From Theocolax elegans (taxonomy: Eukaryota; Arthropoda; Insecta; Hymenoptera; Cerocephalidae): a DNA stretch of 64,000 nucleotides. Both the position numbers and the translations under genes were made by a program. The notes beneath the pieces are model-generated. The model made no database searches. It saw only the letters and a list, made by a program, of their open reading frames with translations, and was not told the origin of the DNA. The stretch lies in the NCBI GenBank assembly GCA_026168455.1, contig CM047430.1, positions 3,559,858 to 3,623,857 on the forward strand. The letters are read 5' to 3'. Of the stretch, positions 55,388 to 64,000 are shown in pieces. The stretch's first letter is position 1, and each line of letters begins with the position of its first letter.

Positions 55388-55602
55388 GAGGCCTGCGATG
55401 GCTCGGTCGGTAGGGCGTCGGGCTCGTAATCTGGAGGTCCTAGATTCGATTCCCGGCCCCGACCTACTGATACAAGCACCACTGGGGAATGTATTTTCAA
55501 CAAGTGCTTTCTTCGCCAAGACATCGTATGACCTCCGTCGCTGATTAGCACCGGTTTGGGAGCATAAAAAGAGCGACGTTAAAATAATAATAAAAAAAAA
55601 AA
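55388..55602 (+). mobile_element. tRNA-derived SINE, copy 2
   Basis: Same family as 24618-24828, with box A near 55398 and box B GATTCGATTCC at 55443-55453. It has an A-rich tail and a 13-bp target duplication AATAACCAGGATT (55375-55387 and 55603-55615). The head resembles a tRNA with CGT at the anticodon position. Confidence 0.93.
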
Positions 55603-55971
55603 AATAACCAGGATTAAAAATGCATAATAAACATTTTTTATATTGGTAACTATAAAGTATAATGTATATATATATATTATGTAAAAAAAATAAATTTGTA
55701 AGAAGAATTAAAAAAAAAATTTATTCTAATAATAATTGTTTATTTATTTAAAACATTTAACCCAGGCTTGACCCCTTACAGAGTTTTTCGACTAACGTTT
55801 TGTTAAGAAAATTACGGTCTTTGGTATCGTGATGTAGCATCGGTACAATTGAGCATATGTTTAAAGTAGGGTTGCTCGATAATAAGATTATTAGTTCAAT
55901 GATTATAAGTGTATTAAGAGACAGGAATCAAAATAATAACTCTGAATTTAGTAATATTATACGTCATATCG

Positions 55972-56035
55972 GTACGTATTTGACTCAATCTTGTAAAGAA
56001 ATTTTATTATTGGATACTTAAAATTTATGTTTCAG
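55972..56035 (+). other. Intron 1 of the polymerase gene (64 bp)
   Basis: GTACGT donor and TTTCAG acceptor. Phase 1. Confidence 0.65.
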
Positions 56036-56101
56036 CGCTTCAAAAAATTAACGATGACGTTGAAGGGGATAGAGACATTATAAATTGCCAATACAAATTT
56101 G

Positions 56102-56168
56102 GTAGGTACATAGATTACTGTAGATTTATTAAATGTTGATTTTCTAATGTTTAAATATTTTCAATTAG
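56102..56168 (+). other. Intron 2 of the polymerase gene (67 bp)
   Basis: GTAGGT donor and CAATTAG acceptor. Phase 1; it removes an in-frame stop. Confidence 0.65.
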
Positions 56169-56333
56169 AGGATATCGGTAAAAAAGATATTAGACATAAT
56201 CAAACGATGTCACTCCGTCAAGCAGATCCAGTACCATCGACCAGTCGAATCAGCGATACGCAAGATGTTGCAGAATCTTCATCCACATCCACTTGCTCGA
56301 CTTATAGCGAAACTTTATCTGATGAAGATGATT

Positions 56334-56405
56334 GTATGTATTATTCTTTATCTCGTCATAATTTATTTTTAAACATTATAAACTAAAATTAATTTATTTA
56401 CAAAG
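56334..56405 (+). other. Intron 3 of the polymerase gene (72 bp)
   Basis: GTATGT donor and TTTACAAAG acceptor. Phase 1; joins an acidic Ser/Thr-rich exon to the main polymerase frame. Confidence 0.68.
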
Positions 56406-59400
56406 GTGGTGATTTACAGAAAGGTGAAGATGCGCCAGAGTCAATAAATGAATCTTCACGATTTATTATCGAAAACCAAGTACACAGACATTTTCGACGA
56501 TTCGGAATGGACGGAATAGAAGTTCAAGGAAGAATATTACGACCACCACCTAACGCCAATATATACGAGTGGATGGAAGGAGCTCTCAGTGAATTACATC
56601 ATCATTTATGTGGCGATCGCAATGATTCTGATTTCATAGGTGTAACTATTCAATCAGAAAGATTTGTTCACGGATCTTTATGGTTATTATTCAGACTTAT
56701 ATCTGATTATAATGTGGAAGATCTATGGAATATGTTACGCAGTGCTGCTCAAAGTGCGGAGAATTTTAACATTGATGATTCGCTACAGATTAAATGTGCT
56801 ATTGTTCAAAGTGTTTCTGGTCGTGGCAGAGTTAAGTTAACAGAACAAAGTGTACTTAAAAAATCAATTTTGACTACAAGAAACGATGATAGCATTGGCT
56901 TACATCATTAGAGGACAGATACGTTCAGAACAATTACACGAGTATTGGACAGCTATCAGAAATTCCAAAAGACCCCTACAAAAGGAAGTTGCCCTAGAAC
57001 TGGTAACTTTAGCGCAGGTTATCATACCTGCTACGGGATGTGGAATAAATGAAATTTATCGCTTTCAAGAATTTTTTGCTGAATAAGGCATTGTATTAAT
57101 GGTATATAATTTTCAAAATTTCGGACGCGGTGATTAACCTATTTATGACGGCACGAAATTCGTGATTGATATGCATATAAAAATTATCCACATTTTACGT
57201 ATCATGTACTATGAGGCGTCAAATCATTACCAACCGATTTTAAATTTGACTGGAGCTAGCGGCAGTCGGGGTTCGTGCATACCATGCAATAAAATTTACA
57301 GACATATTGAAGACTATAGATGTTCTCGAAAATGTTATAAGTGCCTGCAAATTCCATTATGCAATATCAATGAAATGTTAAAAAAATGCACGGTGTGTCT
57401 AGAAGTTTCTTTGGTGAAGTGTGTTTTGACAATCGTCTCAAACAAGGGTCATTCAAAAAGAATCTTAGTGTGTGTAAAGCTATACAGATTTGTCAATCTT
57501 GTTGCAAAACGGTACGTGCATATGATCGAAAAGAAAAATACGAATGCGGTATTGTGTATTGCAATATTTGTAATGAACGATTACCTAGTGGTCATTTTTG
57601 CTACGTCCAGCCCATTAAACGCAATAAACAAACTATAAAAACAATTTTCTTATTTTACGATTTCGAAACAGAGCAGACATTATCGATATTGGGTGATGCC
57701 GAAAAAAAAATACATGTCCCAAATTTGTGCGTAGTACAACAAGTCTGTAATTATTGTCTTGAAGATAGCAATATTTCGAACAGATGTGCACATTGTGGAG
57801 TACGTGAATAAATATTTAAAATTGATCCTGTCAAGGAACTGGTCGAACTCGCTTTGACTCCTCGAAAAATATTCAAAAAAGTTATTTGCATTGCCCATAA
57901 TTCGCAAGGTTTTGATGCTCAATTTATATTTAAATATCTTGTGGAGAAACATAGCGGTCGAGTTAAACCAATAGTAATTTTGAATGGTTCGAAAATAATT
58001 TTGATGGAATTTAAGAATGTTAAGTTTATTGATAGTTTGAATAATTTCCACTTGCCGCTGACTGCATTACCAAAAGCATATGGCCTATCCGGAATTGAAA
58101 AGGGTACGTTTCCTCATTTATTTAACACGCAAGAAAACCAATCTTACATCGGACCGTTACCGCCTTTGGAAATGTATACTCCAGACAGTATGCATTCTAC
58201 CGAAAGAGAAAACTTTTTGGCATGGTATGAAGAACAACAGGAGACTGGGTATATTTTTGATTTTCAAAAAGAAATTGTAAAATATTGTAAGCAAGACGTG
58301 AACATTCTAAGATTGGCTTGTTTGAATTTTCGGTCATCATTTATGAAGTATGATGTAGATCCATTCGTGGAATGTTCTACAATCGCTTCGGCATGTATGC
58401 ACGTTTATAGAAAAAGTTTTTTGAAGAAGAAATAGATAGGTATAATTCCAGTAGATGGATATCGACTTGCAGATAAACAATCTATCAAAGCGATTCAGTG
58501 GCTATATTGGATGGAGAAAAAAGAATTAAACAGAGAAATTGTACAAGCTGGTGGCTGTCGTGAAAAAAAATTAATAGAGGGTATTCTAGTGGACGGATAC
58601 TGCATTCCCGCAGAACACGAAAACCATAAAGGTATAATTCTTCAATTTCATGGATGCTACTGGCATGGTTGCCCGCGATGTTATAAAATAAATAGAGATG
58701 AAATTTTGTTAGACGGTCAATCGATGGACGATAGATTCGAAAAAACGAACGCCGTTTCTGGAAAAATAAGAGTTAATATTTATGAGTTAATCGAAATTTA
58801 GAAGTGCGTTTTTAACAAGAAAGTTTCTCAAAGTGAAGAAATGGAACAATTCCTACGAAACATAAGTAATTTAATAGATCGGAAGCCGTTAGATCCTCAT
58901 AATGCTTTCTTTGGTGGACGTACGGGTAACACGGTGAAAGTGTACGACTGCGATAAAGGGGAAAAAATTAGATACGTCGATGTATGCTCACTGTATCCTT
59001 ACATATGTAAACGAGGAAAATACCCTATAGGTCACCCAAACTTGTATGTAGGCGCTGAAGAATGTCGAAAATTTTTAGAACACCCAACCGATATATCAAA
59101 TATCAACGGTCTGATTATGTGCGATGTTACCTCCTAGAAACTTGTACCATCCGATCCTACCTATGAGAAAGCATGGTAAACTGATTTTTCCATTATGCCG
59201 CTGGTGTTGCGAGGAAATGATACAATCCGATTGCCCTCACGAAGATCCTGCCGAGCGAATTCTGCAAGGAACTTGGGTATCCGAAGAAGTTAAAAAAGCT
59301 GTCGAATTAGGATATGTTATTCATGCAGTGCACGAAATTTTGCAATATGAAATGACACAGTATGACCCTAAAACGCAGAATGGTGGTATATGTGCAAGGT

Positions 59401-59439
59401 ACATAGATGGATTTTACAAAGATAAAAACGAGGCTTCAG

Positions 59440-59808
59440 GATTTCCACAATATTTTGAGTGTAATATTTATAACTCATAACATATTTCATCAGGGTAAGG
59501 GACAACGCGACATATCCCTAAATGCACATTACATCGTACTATTTCGAAACTTGAGCGACCGTTCTCAGATGCATCATCTCGCACGTCAAATCTGTCCCAA
59601 AGATTCACGATTCCTTCGGGAAGCTTACGAAGACGCAACTGGTCAACCCTATGCTTACCTGTTACTCGATCTAAAGCAGAATACACCTGACAATTGTCGA
59701 TTCCGTACAACAATTTTTCCCGACGACAAACATCAATGCGTTTACATGCAGAGGAAAAAGATAAAACGCGGCGACTTTACAAATCGTGTACCAGTCGTGT
59801 CGGTGTAA
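59440..59808 (+). pseudogene. Packaging ATPase (FtsK/HerA type), C-terminal fragment
   Basis: From about 59445 the frame reads SVIFITHNIFHQG, RDISLNAHYIVLF, NLSDRSQMHHLARQI and YAYLLLDLKQNTPDNCR, the C-terminal half of the Polinton/adintovirus genome-packaging ATPase. The Walker A and B half is absent: the sequence to the left is polymerase, so one deletion removed both the polymerase C-terminus and the ATPase N-terminus. The stop overlaps the next start as TAATG (59806-59810). Confidence 0.78.
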
Positions 59809-60158
59809 TGGCGTTGAAAAGTCGTCAACGCCCACCTTTCAACAGTAAAGTTGCAGTAATTTTACGGGCTCTGTATCATTTGGAAGCCGACCAACGAAAG
59901 GCATTACTCAACAAAGCAGATCCTAAACTGGTAAAACATATTTGCGAGTGTGCATTGAACGTATTAGCTGGAAACGTACCACTTAGTAAGAGACACAAAT
60001 CTCAGTTACGAAAGCATACAACTGTTTTCAGAAAACTAGCTGAACCGAGAATAAATTTTAAACGTAAAAGGAACCTCATTGGGCAGCACGGTGGATTTTT
60101 ACCAGCTTTGCTTGCACCATTAATTGGTACGGTTTTAGCAAGCCTTGTGTCTAAGTGA
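59808..60158 (+). CDS. Conserved short basic protein of the Polinton core
   Basis: 116 codons starting one base into the ATPase stop, which supports this ATG over the longer frame from 59694. Basic, helical (AVILRALYHLEADQRKALL; CALNVLAGNVPLS), then FKRKRNLIGQHGGFLPALLA and a hydrophobic end (PLIGTVLASL). A protein with this layout (K/R-rich, GG, then hydrophobic tail) is usual at this place in arthropod Polintons. Function unknown; a core or membrane-active virion protein is possible. It is the only gene of the set without a break. Confidence 0.7.
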   Translation: MALKSRQRPPFNSKVAVILRALYHLEADQRKALLNKADPKLVKHICECALNVLAGNVPLSKRHKSQLRKHTTVFRKLAEPRINFKRKRNLIGQHGGFLPALLAPLIGTVLASLVSK

Positions 60159-60166
60159 ATCACGAT

Positions 60167-60778
60167 ATGAAACATGCTCGAAAAATGGTTCTCGTCCCGT
60201 ACGAAAATGTGGAGCGTATGAGGCAACAATCTGCATTTGACAGTGGTATGAATTCCGCACAAACACCTGGTACGACCATGAGTAGACTCGATGAAGAAAT
60301 TAACGATATTTGAAATTCCAATACGTACAAAGACGAAAGTGAAAAATGGTATCTTTACAGCCATGTTTTACAAAGATATCTTCATTTTAGAAATAACGAA
60401 ACTCGTCGCGATCAAATGAAAGGAATAAATGATTTTGGCGATGATGAGGTGACAAAAAGACCGCGAGAAGACGAGGCAGAAAAAAAAGCTATCGACGAAC
60501 GCGTGATTGAGACCGTTCCTGCCAAGTTTCAAAAAATGGCTGCCAATTTATTACATCATCTGAGAAGTCACGAAAATATATCGTGCAATGATAGAGGCAA
60601 AATGATCATAGATGGCGCACCGATGAAGGGTATGAACATTATTGATCTGGTAAATGACGCTGTGAGAAATAGAAAAAGAACGCCACCACAGGGTAGTGCT
60701 CAGTTTGCGTCATTGCTTCGCCGTGCATGGGTTCCCAGAGAATACATTGAAACGAACGCGTTTGGAGAGAAATCGTAA
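60167..60778 (+). pseudogene. Conserved Polinton/adintovirus ORF of unknown function
   Basis: Starts at ATG 60167 (KMVLVPYENVERM), 9 bases after the previous gene. It is open except for a TGA at 60311-60313, then YLYSHVLQRYLHF, an acidic linker, VPAKFQKMAANLLHHLRSH, and VPREYIETNAFG at the end. This arrangement (VPYE start, QTPG element, coiled middle, VPREY end) is a recurrent protein of arthropod Polinton-like elements. I cannot assign a function. The stop is a single-codon break. Confidence 0.68.
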
Positions 60779-60974
60779 AGAAGTCGTCACTGTCGAGCTC
60801 TTCATCGACCGAGACATATGCGAATAAATTACCAAAAATTGACATTACAAGTGGTAGTCATTTGAAAAGAAAAGCAAGTTCCATCTCTGAGAGTAGCTCG
60901 GACGAGGACGATCGAACTCCGCGTGCTAGAAGGGTTAAGACGCCTGTGAGAGCAGGTAATTTATTGGTGAATTC
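60779..60974 (+). pseudogene. Frame-shifted Ser-rich/basic tail between the unknown ORF and PLA2
   Basis: In the frame starting near 60777, 60 or more codons stay open: a run of serines, KASSISESSSDEDD, RTPRARRVKTPV, then VNSWQRLAG overlapping the PLA2 start. It looks like the displaced C-terminus of the preceding ORF or the natural N-terminus of the PLA2 protein. It has a nuclear-localisation-like basic cluster. Confidence 0.5.
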
Positions 60975-61340
60975 ATGGCAGCGACTAGCGGGGAAGAAAA
61001 TTCAGAAATTAATGACGAAAAGAGTGTACTAGACTCGATGATCGAGTTACTTCCTTTTGAAATGCATGTACCCGGCTATAAATTTTGTGGTCCAGGTACA
61101 AAACTAGTCGAACGTCTCGAGCGTGGTGAAATTGGAATCAATCCATTGGACGATGCTTGTCGAGAACACGATATTGCCTACGCTGATAAGAAGACGAATC
61201 GAAAACCGGCCGATCGAGTTTTGGCTGAACGTGCTTTTTCACGTATGTTGGCTGGGGGTTCTCCGAGCGATGAAAGGACTCTGGCGATGATGACTGCTTG
61301 CTGTATGGTTAGTAAAATCACATTCGAAAAATCTTTTTGA
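60975..61340 (+). CDS. Phospholipase A2 domain protein (parvovirus VP1-like)
   Basis: Residues ~33-75 carry the viral PLA2 signature: the calcium loop YKFCGPGT (61080-61100) and the catalytic DDACREHDIAY with the His-Asp pair at 61167-61172. In parvoviruses such a domain helps virions leave endosomes; Polintons and adintoviruses carry a relative. The catalytic residues are present. A TGA at 61338-61340 ends the frame, but a lysine-rich continuation (KKAIKCKNKKK) follows in frame to 61419, so the tail is probably cut by this stop. Confidence 0.85.
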   Translation: MAATSGEENSEINDEKSVLDSMIELLPFEMHVPGYKFCGPGTKLVERLERGEIGINPLDDACREHDIAYADKKTNRKPADRVLAERAFSRMLAGGSPSDERTLAMMTACCMVSKITFEKSF

Positions 61341-61419
61341 CGTATTAAGAAAGCTATCAAGTGCAAGAATAAGAAAAAGAATAAAAAACAAAAAACCTTA
61401 TCAAAAGAGGCTAAGCATC

Positions 61420-62503
61420 ATGAATAATCAATTGTAACTCTTGTATTACGGTTTACCAAGACCTACCGCATACGCTGGAGCTGACAAATTGTTACAAATC
61501 ACCCGTAAAACGTTCAACTCGGAACGTGTGATTGAATGGCTCGAGAGTCAGGATGCATACAATAAACACAAATTTGTTAGACGTAGATTCGTTCGACGTA
61601 GTTATAACGTTTGCAATATCGATGATGTTTTGGAAGCCGATTTAATGGATTTGAGATTATTGAAAACGTACAACGCTGGATTCACTTATATTTTGACCGT
61701 TATAGATGTTCTTAGCAAATATATATGGATAGAGCCGGTAGAGACGAAAAGTGGTAATAACGTCGCTAAAGCTTTCGAAATTATTTTAACCAGAACTGGT
61801 GGATGAAAACCGATATGTCTGCAGACCGATAAAGGTCGCGAATTTACGTACCGCGAATTCCAACAAGTCCTCGAAAAAGAAGGTATAATCTACAGAATCG
61901 TACGTAGTCCTGACATTAAAGCAGCTATCGTTGAAAGAGTTATAAGAACAATTAAAGAACGAATATGGCGATTCTTTACTCATACCAATACCAGGCGTTA
62001 TATCGATGTATTAGGAAATATAGTCGATGCTTATAATCATACAAAACATTCAGGTATCCAAATGAAACCAGCCTCAGTCACCATACACAATACCGCAGAG
62101 GCACGTAAAAATTTGAAGCATCGATACGAATCGAAACAGCAACCTGATGTAATGAAACATGTTAAATATAAAGTTGGTGATTTGGTTCGTATCAGTCGCG
62201 CGAGAAACGTTTTTGCAAAAGCATACGAAGGCAGTTGGTCTTAGGAAGTTTTCAAGATTTACAGAATTTCAACATATCGTTATCCGATTGTATATTTATT
62301 AAAAGATCTGGCTGATGAAGAAATTGATGGGTGTTTTTACGGGGAGGAGCTTTGCAAAGTAAGATTGGATTTTACGAATAAAGTTTTTGAAATCGATCAA
62401 AGTCGCGAGGACGAGGTCGGTTAAAAGAATATTTTGTAAGTTGGAAAGGTTATCCTGAAAAATTTAATTCGTGGGTAAAGGCTAGCGATATTGCTAAAAC
62501 AAG
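61420..62503 (+). pseudogene. Polinton integrase with chromodomain-like end
   Basis: Retroviral-type integrase. Start ATG at 61420 with a TAA at 61435 shortly after; the main frame is 61441-61806. Core motifs: EADLMDL (first D), LQTDKGREF (second D, about 61820), AAIVERVIRTIKE (E, about 61925), and YNHTKHSGI. KYKVGDLVRISR begins the C-terminal domain, and a FVSWKGYPEKFNSWV segment near 62440-62480 resembles a chromodomain. Breaks: TAA 61435, TGA 61804, TAG 62242 and a frame change near 62420. All three catalytic residues persist. Confidence 0.88.
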
Positions 62504-63286
62504 ATGATGAAAGATCAATTTTACGTCGTCTTACCGAGCAACAGTAGTATACAATTTTTTCCTGATAACACAACAACACACTTTGTTACACAGCTACCGC
62601 AAACTATTCGTTTACAAAGATCGTGGAACGTTGCTCTCTCAGAGATTCAAATACCGCTCACATTCCAACACTTGACGTCGGAGGAGGAGAGATCGGTACA
62701 TATGCGTATCGCACCATCTCCGGCTAAATCAAGAATCTCGGCTATCGAAGTAATTGATATACTAAGCTCCAGCTCATTTACCGTTGACGATGTATCGTGT
62801 ATAAGACGCGGGGTTTACAAAAGTATTGAAAGTTTGGTAGAGGAAATCAATGAATTGCATTGCCTTAAAGACGAGGCGGGTACACATCGGTACGTCGAAT
62901 ATGCCATCAAGAATATTGTTCGGAACTGGTATACCAGATACATTTTTCGAGCAAAGTTAGAATAACTCTGGGATTTGATTTCCGGAATGAGTACAACGAA
63001 TTTATTTATGTTGATAAAGATAATTTGATAATTTCCGATTGTCCCGCTAATCTTGCGAGTTGTTTACCAGACATGTTGATGATATATAGATATCTGTATC
63101 GTTAAATATTGACGATTATAAGTACGATGGAATGAGATTAAAAAGTTTCTCACCATCCATGTACTTACCACTGTTATTCAACAACTTTCAACCATTGAAA
63201 TTGATATAAGAGATCAACACGGAGTATCGATACCATTTGATTACGGCACGTTGACAGCGACGCTACACTTTAAACGAGTTGACTAA
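62504..63286 (+). pseudogene. Penton-like minor capsid protein candidate
   Basis: Starts DQFYVVLPSNSSIQFFPDNT with QTIRLQRSWNVALSEIQIP, the characteristic opening of a capsid-region protein of arthropod Polintons that I take to be the single jelly-roll minor capsid (penton) homologue. The frame is lost at about 62945; pieces recur in other frames (EYNEFIYVDKDN) and the normal end TTVIQQLSTIEIDIRD...TLTATLHFKR is seen at about 63170-63283. So at least two indels. The penton assignment is by position and resemblance. Confidence 0.7.
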
Positions 63287-63295
63287 ATAAAAATA

Positions 63296-63830
63296 ATGGA
63301 ACGTTACGAGGAATTTTTAATTTACAAGTTGCATGCGGTAGCAGTGGTGGTGTTGGCCGGATTTACGCTGGATATCCCTATCAGAAAGGTCACGGCGGTA
63401 TTGGATCTTTTCTCGCCGGTATTTTTCGCAGAGTTTTCCCCCTTTTGCCGAGGGGGCTAAAGCTGTTGGGAAAGAAGCATTGCGAACCGGAATAAATATT
63501 ATGTCTGATGTAGCGACGCATAATTCGACTTTGAGAGAATCATTTAATAATCGTATGCGTGAGTCTGGTGAGAATCTAAAGAGAAAAGCAAATGAAAAAA
63601 TTAATAAATTGATGGAGGGGTCGGGATATAAAAGACAAAGAATTGACGGAGCTTTACAGTTGATGTCTGGTACAGCGGGGAGACAAGTCAAACGCTCGAA
63701 AAGTAGAAAATCGAAAAAAGCACGTAAGTCAAGAGGAGGTAAAGTCTCAAAGAGGAAGAAGAATAAGAAGCAAAGTAACAAAACCAAAAATAGACAGTAC
63801 ACTCGACCAACAAGAGACATTTTCAGTTAG
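63296..63830 (+). pseudogene. Small virion protein (protein VI/X-like), frameshifted
   Basis: ATG at 63296. Early codons change frame twice: a Gly-rich GHGGIGSFLAGIFRRVFPLL amphipathic stretch (about 63388-63447) is in a different frame from the start. The last part, 63480-63830, is open: a helical region with NLKRKANEKINKLMEGSG, then a strongly K/R/S-rich tail. An amphipathic helix near the start plus a basic DNA-binding tail is what one expects of an adenovirus VI/X-like core protein, and such genes lie here in adintoviruses. Function inferred. Confidence 0.62.
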
Positions 63831-63832
63831 CA

Positions 63833-64000
63833 ATGGCTTTCTTACCTACACAATCCTGCGAGTGTCTTAAATCGGAATTATTGTTATTTGAAATTCCACC
63901 AACGCAAACGACCATTGAAGGATCGCACTGGATACAATATAAATCGATAGCATCATTGACAAATGATTCACCGATAGAATTTGTAATACCTGGAAATGGT
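63833..64000 (+). CDS. Large capsid-region protein (F54H12.2-like), cut by window end
   Basis: ATG 3 bases after the previous stop. The first 56 codons (FLPTQSCECLKSELLLFEIP, then IEGSHWIQYKSIASLT) match the typical start of the protein annotated in many invertebrates as F54H12.2-like, a capsid-type gene of Polintons. Open to the window edge. The rest, and so its integrity, is not visible. Confidence 0.75.
   Translation, partial: MAFLPTQSCECLKSELLLFEIPPTQTTIEGSHWIQYKSIASLTNDSPIEFVIPGNG

Larger units (their letters stand above)
50997..55775 (+). mobile_element. TTAA-type DNA transposon with decayed Mutator/Kolobok-like transposase
   Basis: A 19-bp terminal inverted repeat, GGGGTCAAGCCTGGGTTAA (50997-51015), is complemented at 55757-55775. 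The left flank is TTAA (50993-50996) and the right flank TTAC, consistent with a TTAA duplication that later lost a base. The ORF at 51710 encodes part of a transposase. Later insertions inside it are palindrome E, palindrome D and a SINE. TTAA is used by piggyBac and Kolobok elements; the transposase is not piggyBac-like. Confidence 0.8.
55857..59450 (+). pseudogene. Protein-primed DNA polymerase B (Polinton type), broken
   Basis: Would replicate the element's linear DNA from a protein primer. Three small exons (55857-55971, 56036-56101, 56169-56333) lead into the main body from 56406. Signature parts: LWLLFRLISDYNVEDLW (N-terminal domain), a Cys/His-rich region near 57260-57620, exonuclease motifs I (DFE, 57659-57667), II (HNSQGFD, 57896-57916) and III (YCKQD, 58283-58297), the HGCYWHGCPRC motif near 58650, and polymerase motif A (DVCSLYP, 58979-58999). 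Breaks: frame changes near 56890, 57390 and 59130; in-frame stops at 57084, 57135, 57809, 58433 and 58799. Motif C and the thumb are missing because the gene ends abruptly in ATPase sequence near 59450. Confidence 0.88.
50830..64000 (+). mobile_element. Polinton (Maverick)/adintovirus-like element, interrupted and incomplete
   Basis: A plus-strand cluster holds protein-primed DNA polymerase B, an FtsK/HerA-type packaging ATPase remnant, a short basic protein, a conserved ORF of unknown role, phospholipase A2, retroviral-type integrase and three capsid-region genes. This is the gene set of Polintons and their viral relatives, adintoviruses. Genes are tightly packed. All large genes have stops or frameshifts of every kind, so the copy is dead. 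A TTAA-type transposon occupies 50997-55775. The element continues past 64000; its left end is uncertain. Confidence 0.88.

Noticed and set aside
57084..62244. Many single in-frame stops in otherwise open Polinton genes, suggesting stop-codon recoding
   Set aside because: All three stops occur (TAA 57084, 57135, 57809, 61435; TAG 58433, 58799, 62242; TGA 60311, 61338, 61804), together with frameshifts and a large deletion. This is ordinary decay.

Overview
The window looks like a transposable-element island of an insect genome. I found no ordinary cellular gene. Every recognisable coding region belongs to a mobile element: Ty3/gypsy, Ty1/copia, Helitron-type helicase, a TTAA-type DNA transposon, or a Polinton/adintovirus-like element. 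Strong AT richness, many (TA)n tracts, 64-72 bp GT-AG introns and the protein types all fit an arthropod. A hymenopteran, perhaps an ant, is my inference from resemblance and is not shown by the sequence alone.

Layout. 1-2003 is a direct duplication of a 955-bp unit. 2155-4936 is a long palindromic (foldback) element carrying a nested solo LTR. 4945-16657 is a nearly intact Ty3/gypsy element with about five differences between its LTRs, a 4-bp target duplication, gag, a textbook -1 frameshift signal, pol, and an extra 3' ORF where env would lie. An internal 1.65-kb tandem duplication sits in its 3' part. 16673-18296 is a 1.6-kb LTR element whose only ORF fuses a Gag-like start to the end of an integrase. 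18353-19221 is a second palindrome. 20122-27160 holds remnants: an LTR fragment, a minus-strand copia element, a Helitron/PIF1 helicase piece, and a minus-strand gypsy element hit by a tRNA-derived SINE. 27821-29475 is a second copy of the first foldback family. About 29640-34760 is a broken gypsy element whose Gag starts with a SAP-like domain.

34905-37262 is a 274-bp satellite with a 16-bp hairpin in each unit. 37281-45830 is two modules, each a ~450-bp leader followed by a ~96-bp minisatellite; the first array is about 7 kb with higher-order repeats. 46300-48437 is a TA-flanked inverted-repeat element containing another solo LTR. 50830-64000 is the left and central part of a Polinton/adintovirus-like element: protein-primed DNA polymerase B, packaging-ATPase remnant, parvovirus-type phospholipase A2, integrase with chromodomain-like end, and several capsid-region genes. 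It runs off the right edge. It was split near its first exon by a 4.8-kb TTAA-type transposon (50997-55775), which itself contains two palindromes and a SINE.

How it works together. The gypsy element at 4945 is the only unit that looks recently active. Most others are broken by stops, frameshifts and deletions. (TA)n tracts recur as insertion sites: three long palindromes and two LTR elements are embedded in them. The most notable points are the complete -1 frameshift signal, the accessory 3' ORF behind an apparent splice acceptor, AT-hooks at the integrase tail, palindromes sharing a common layout, and three short phase-1 introns in the Polinton polymerase N-terminus.
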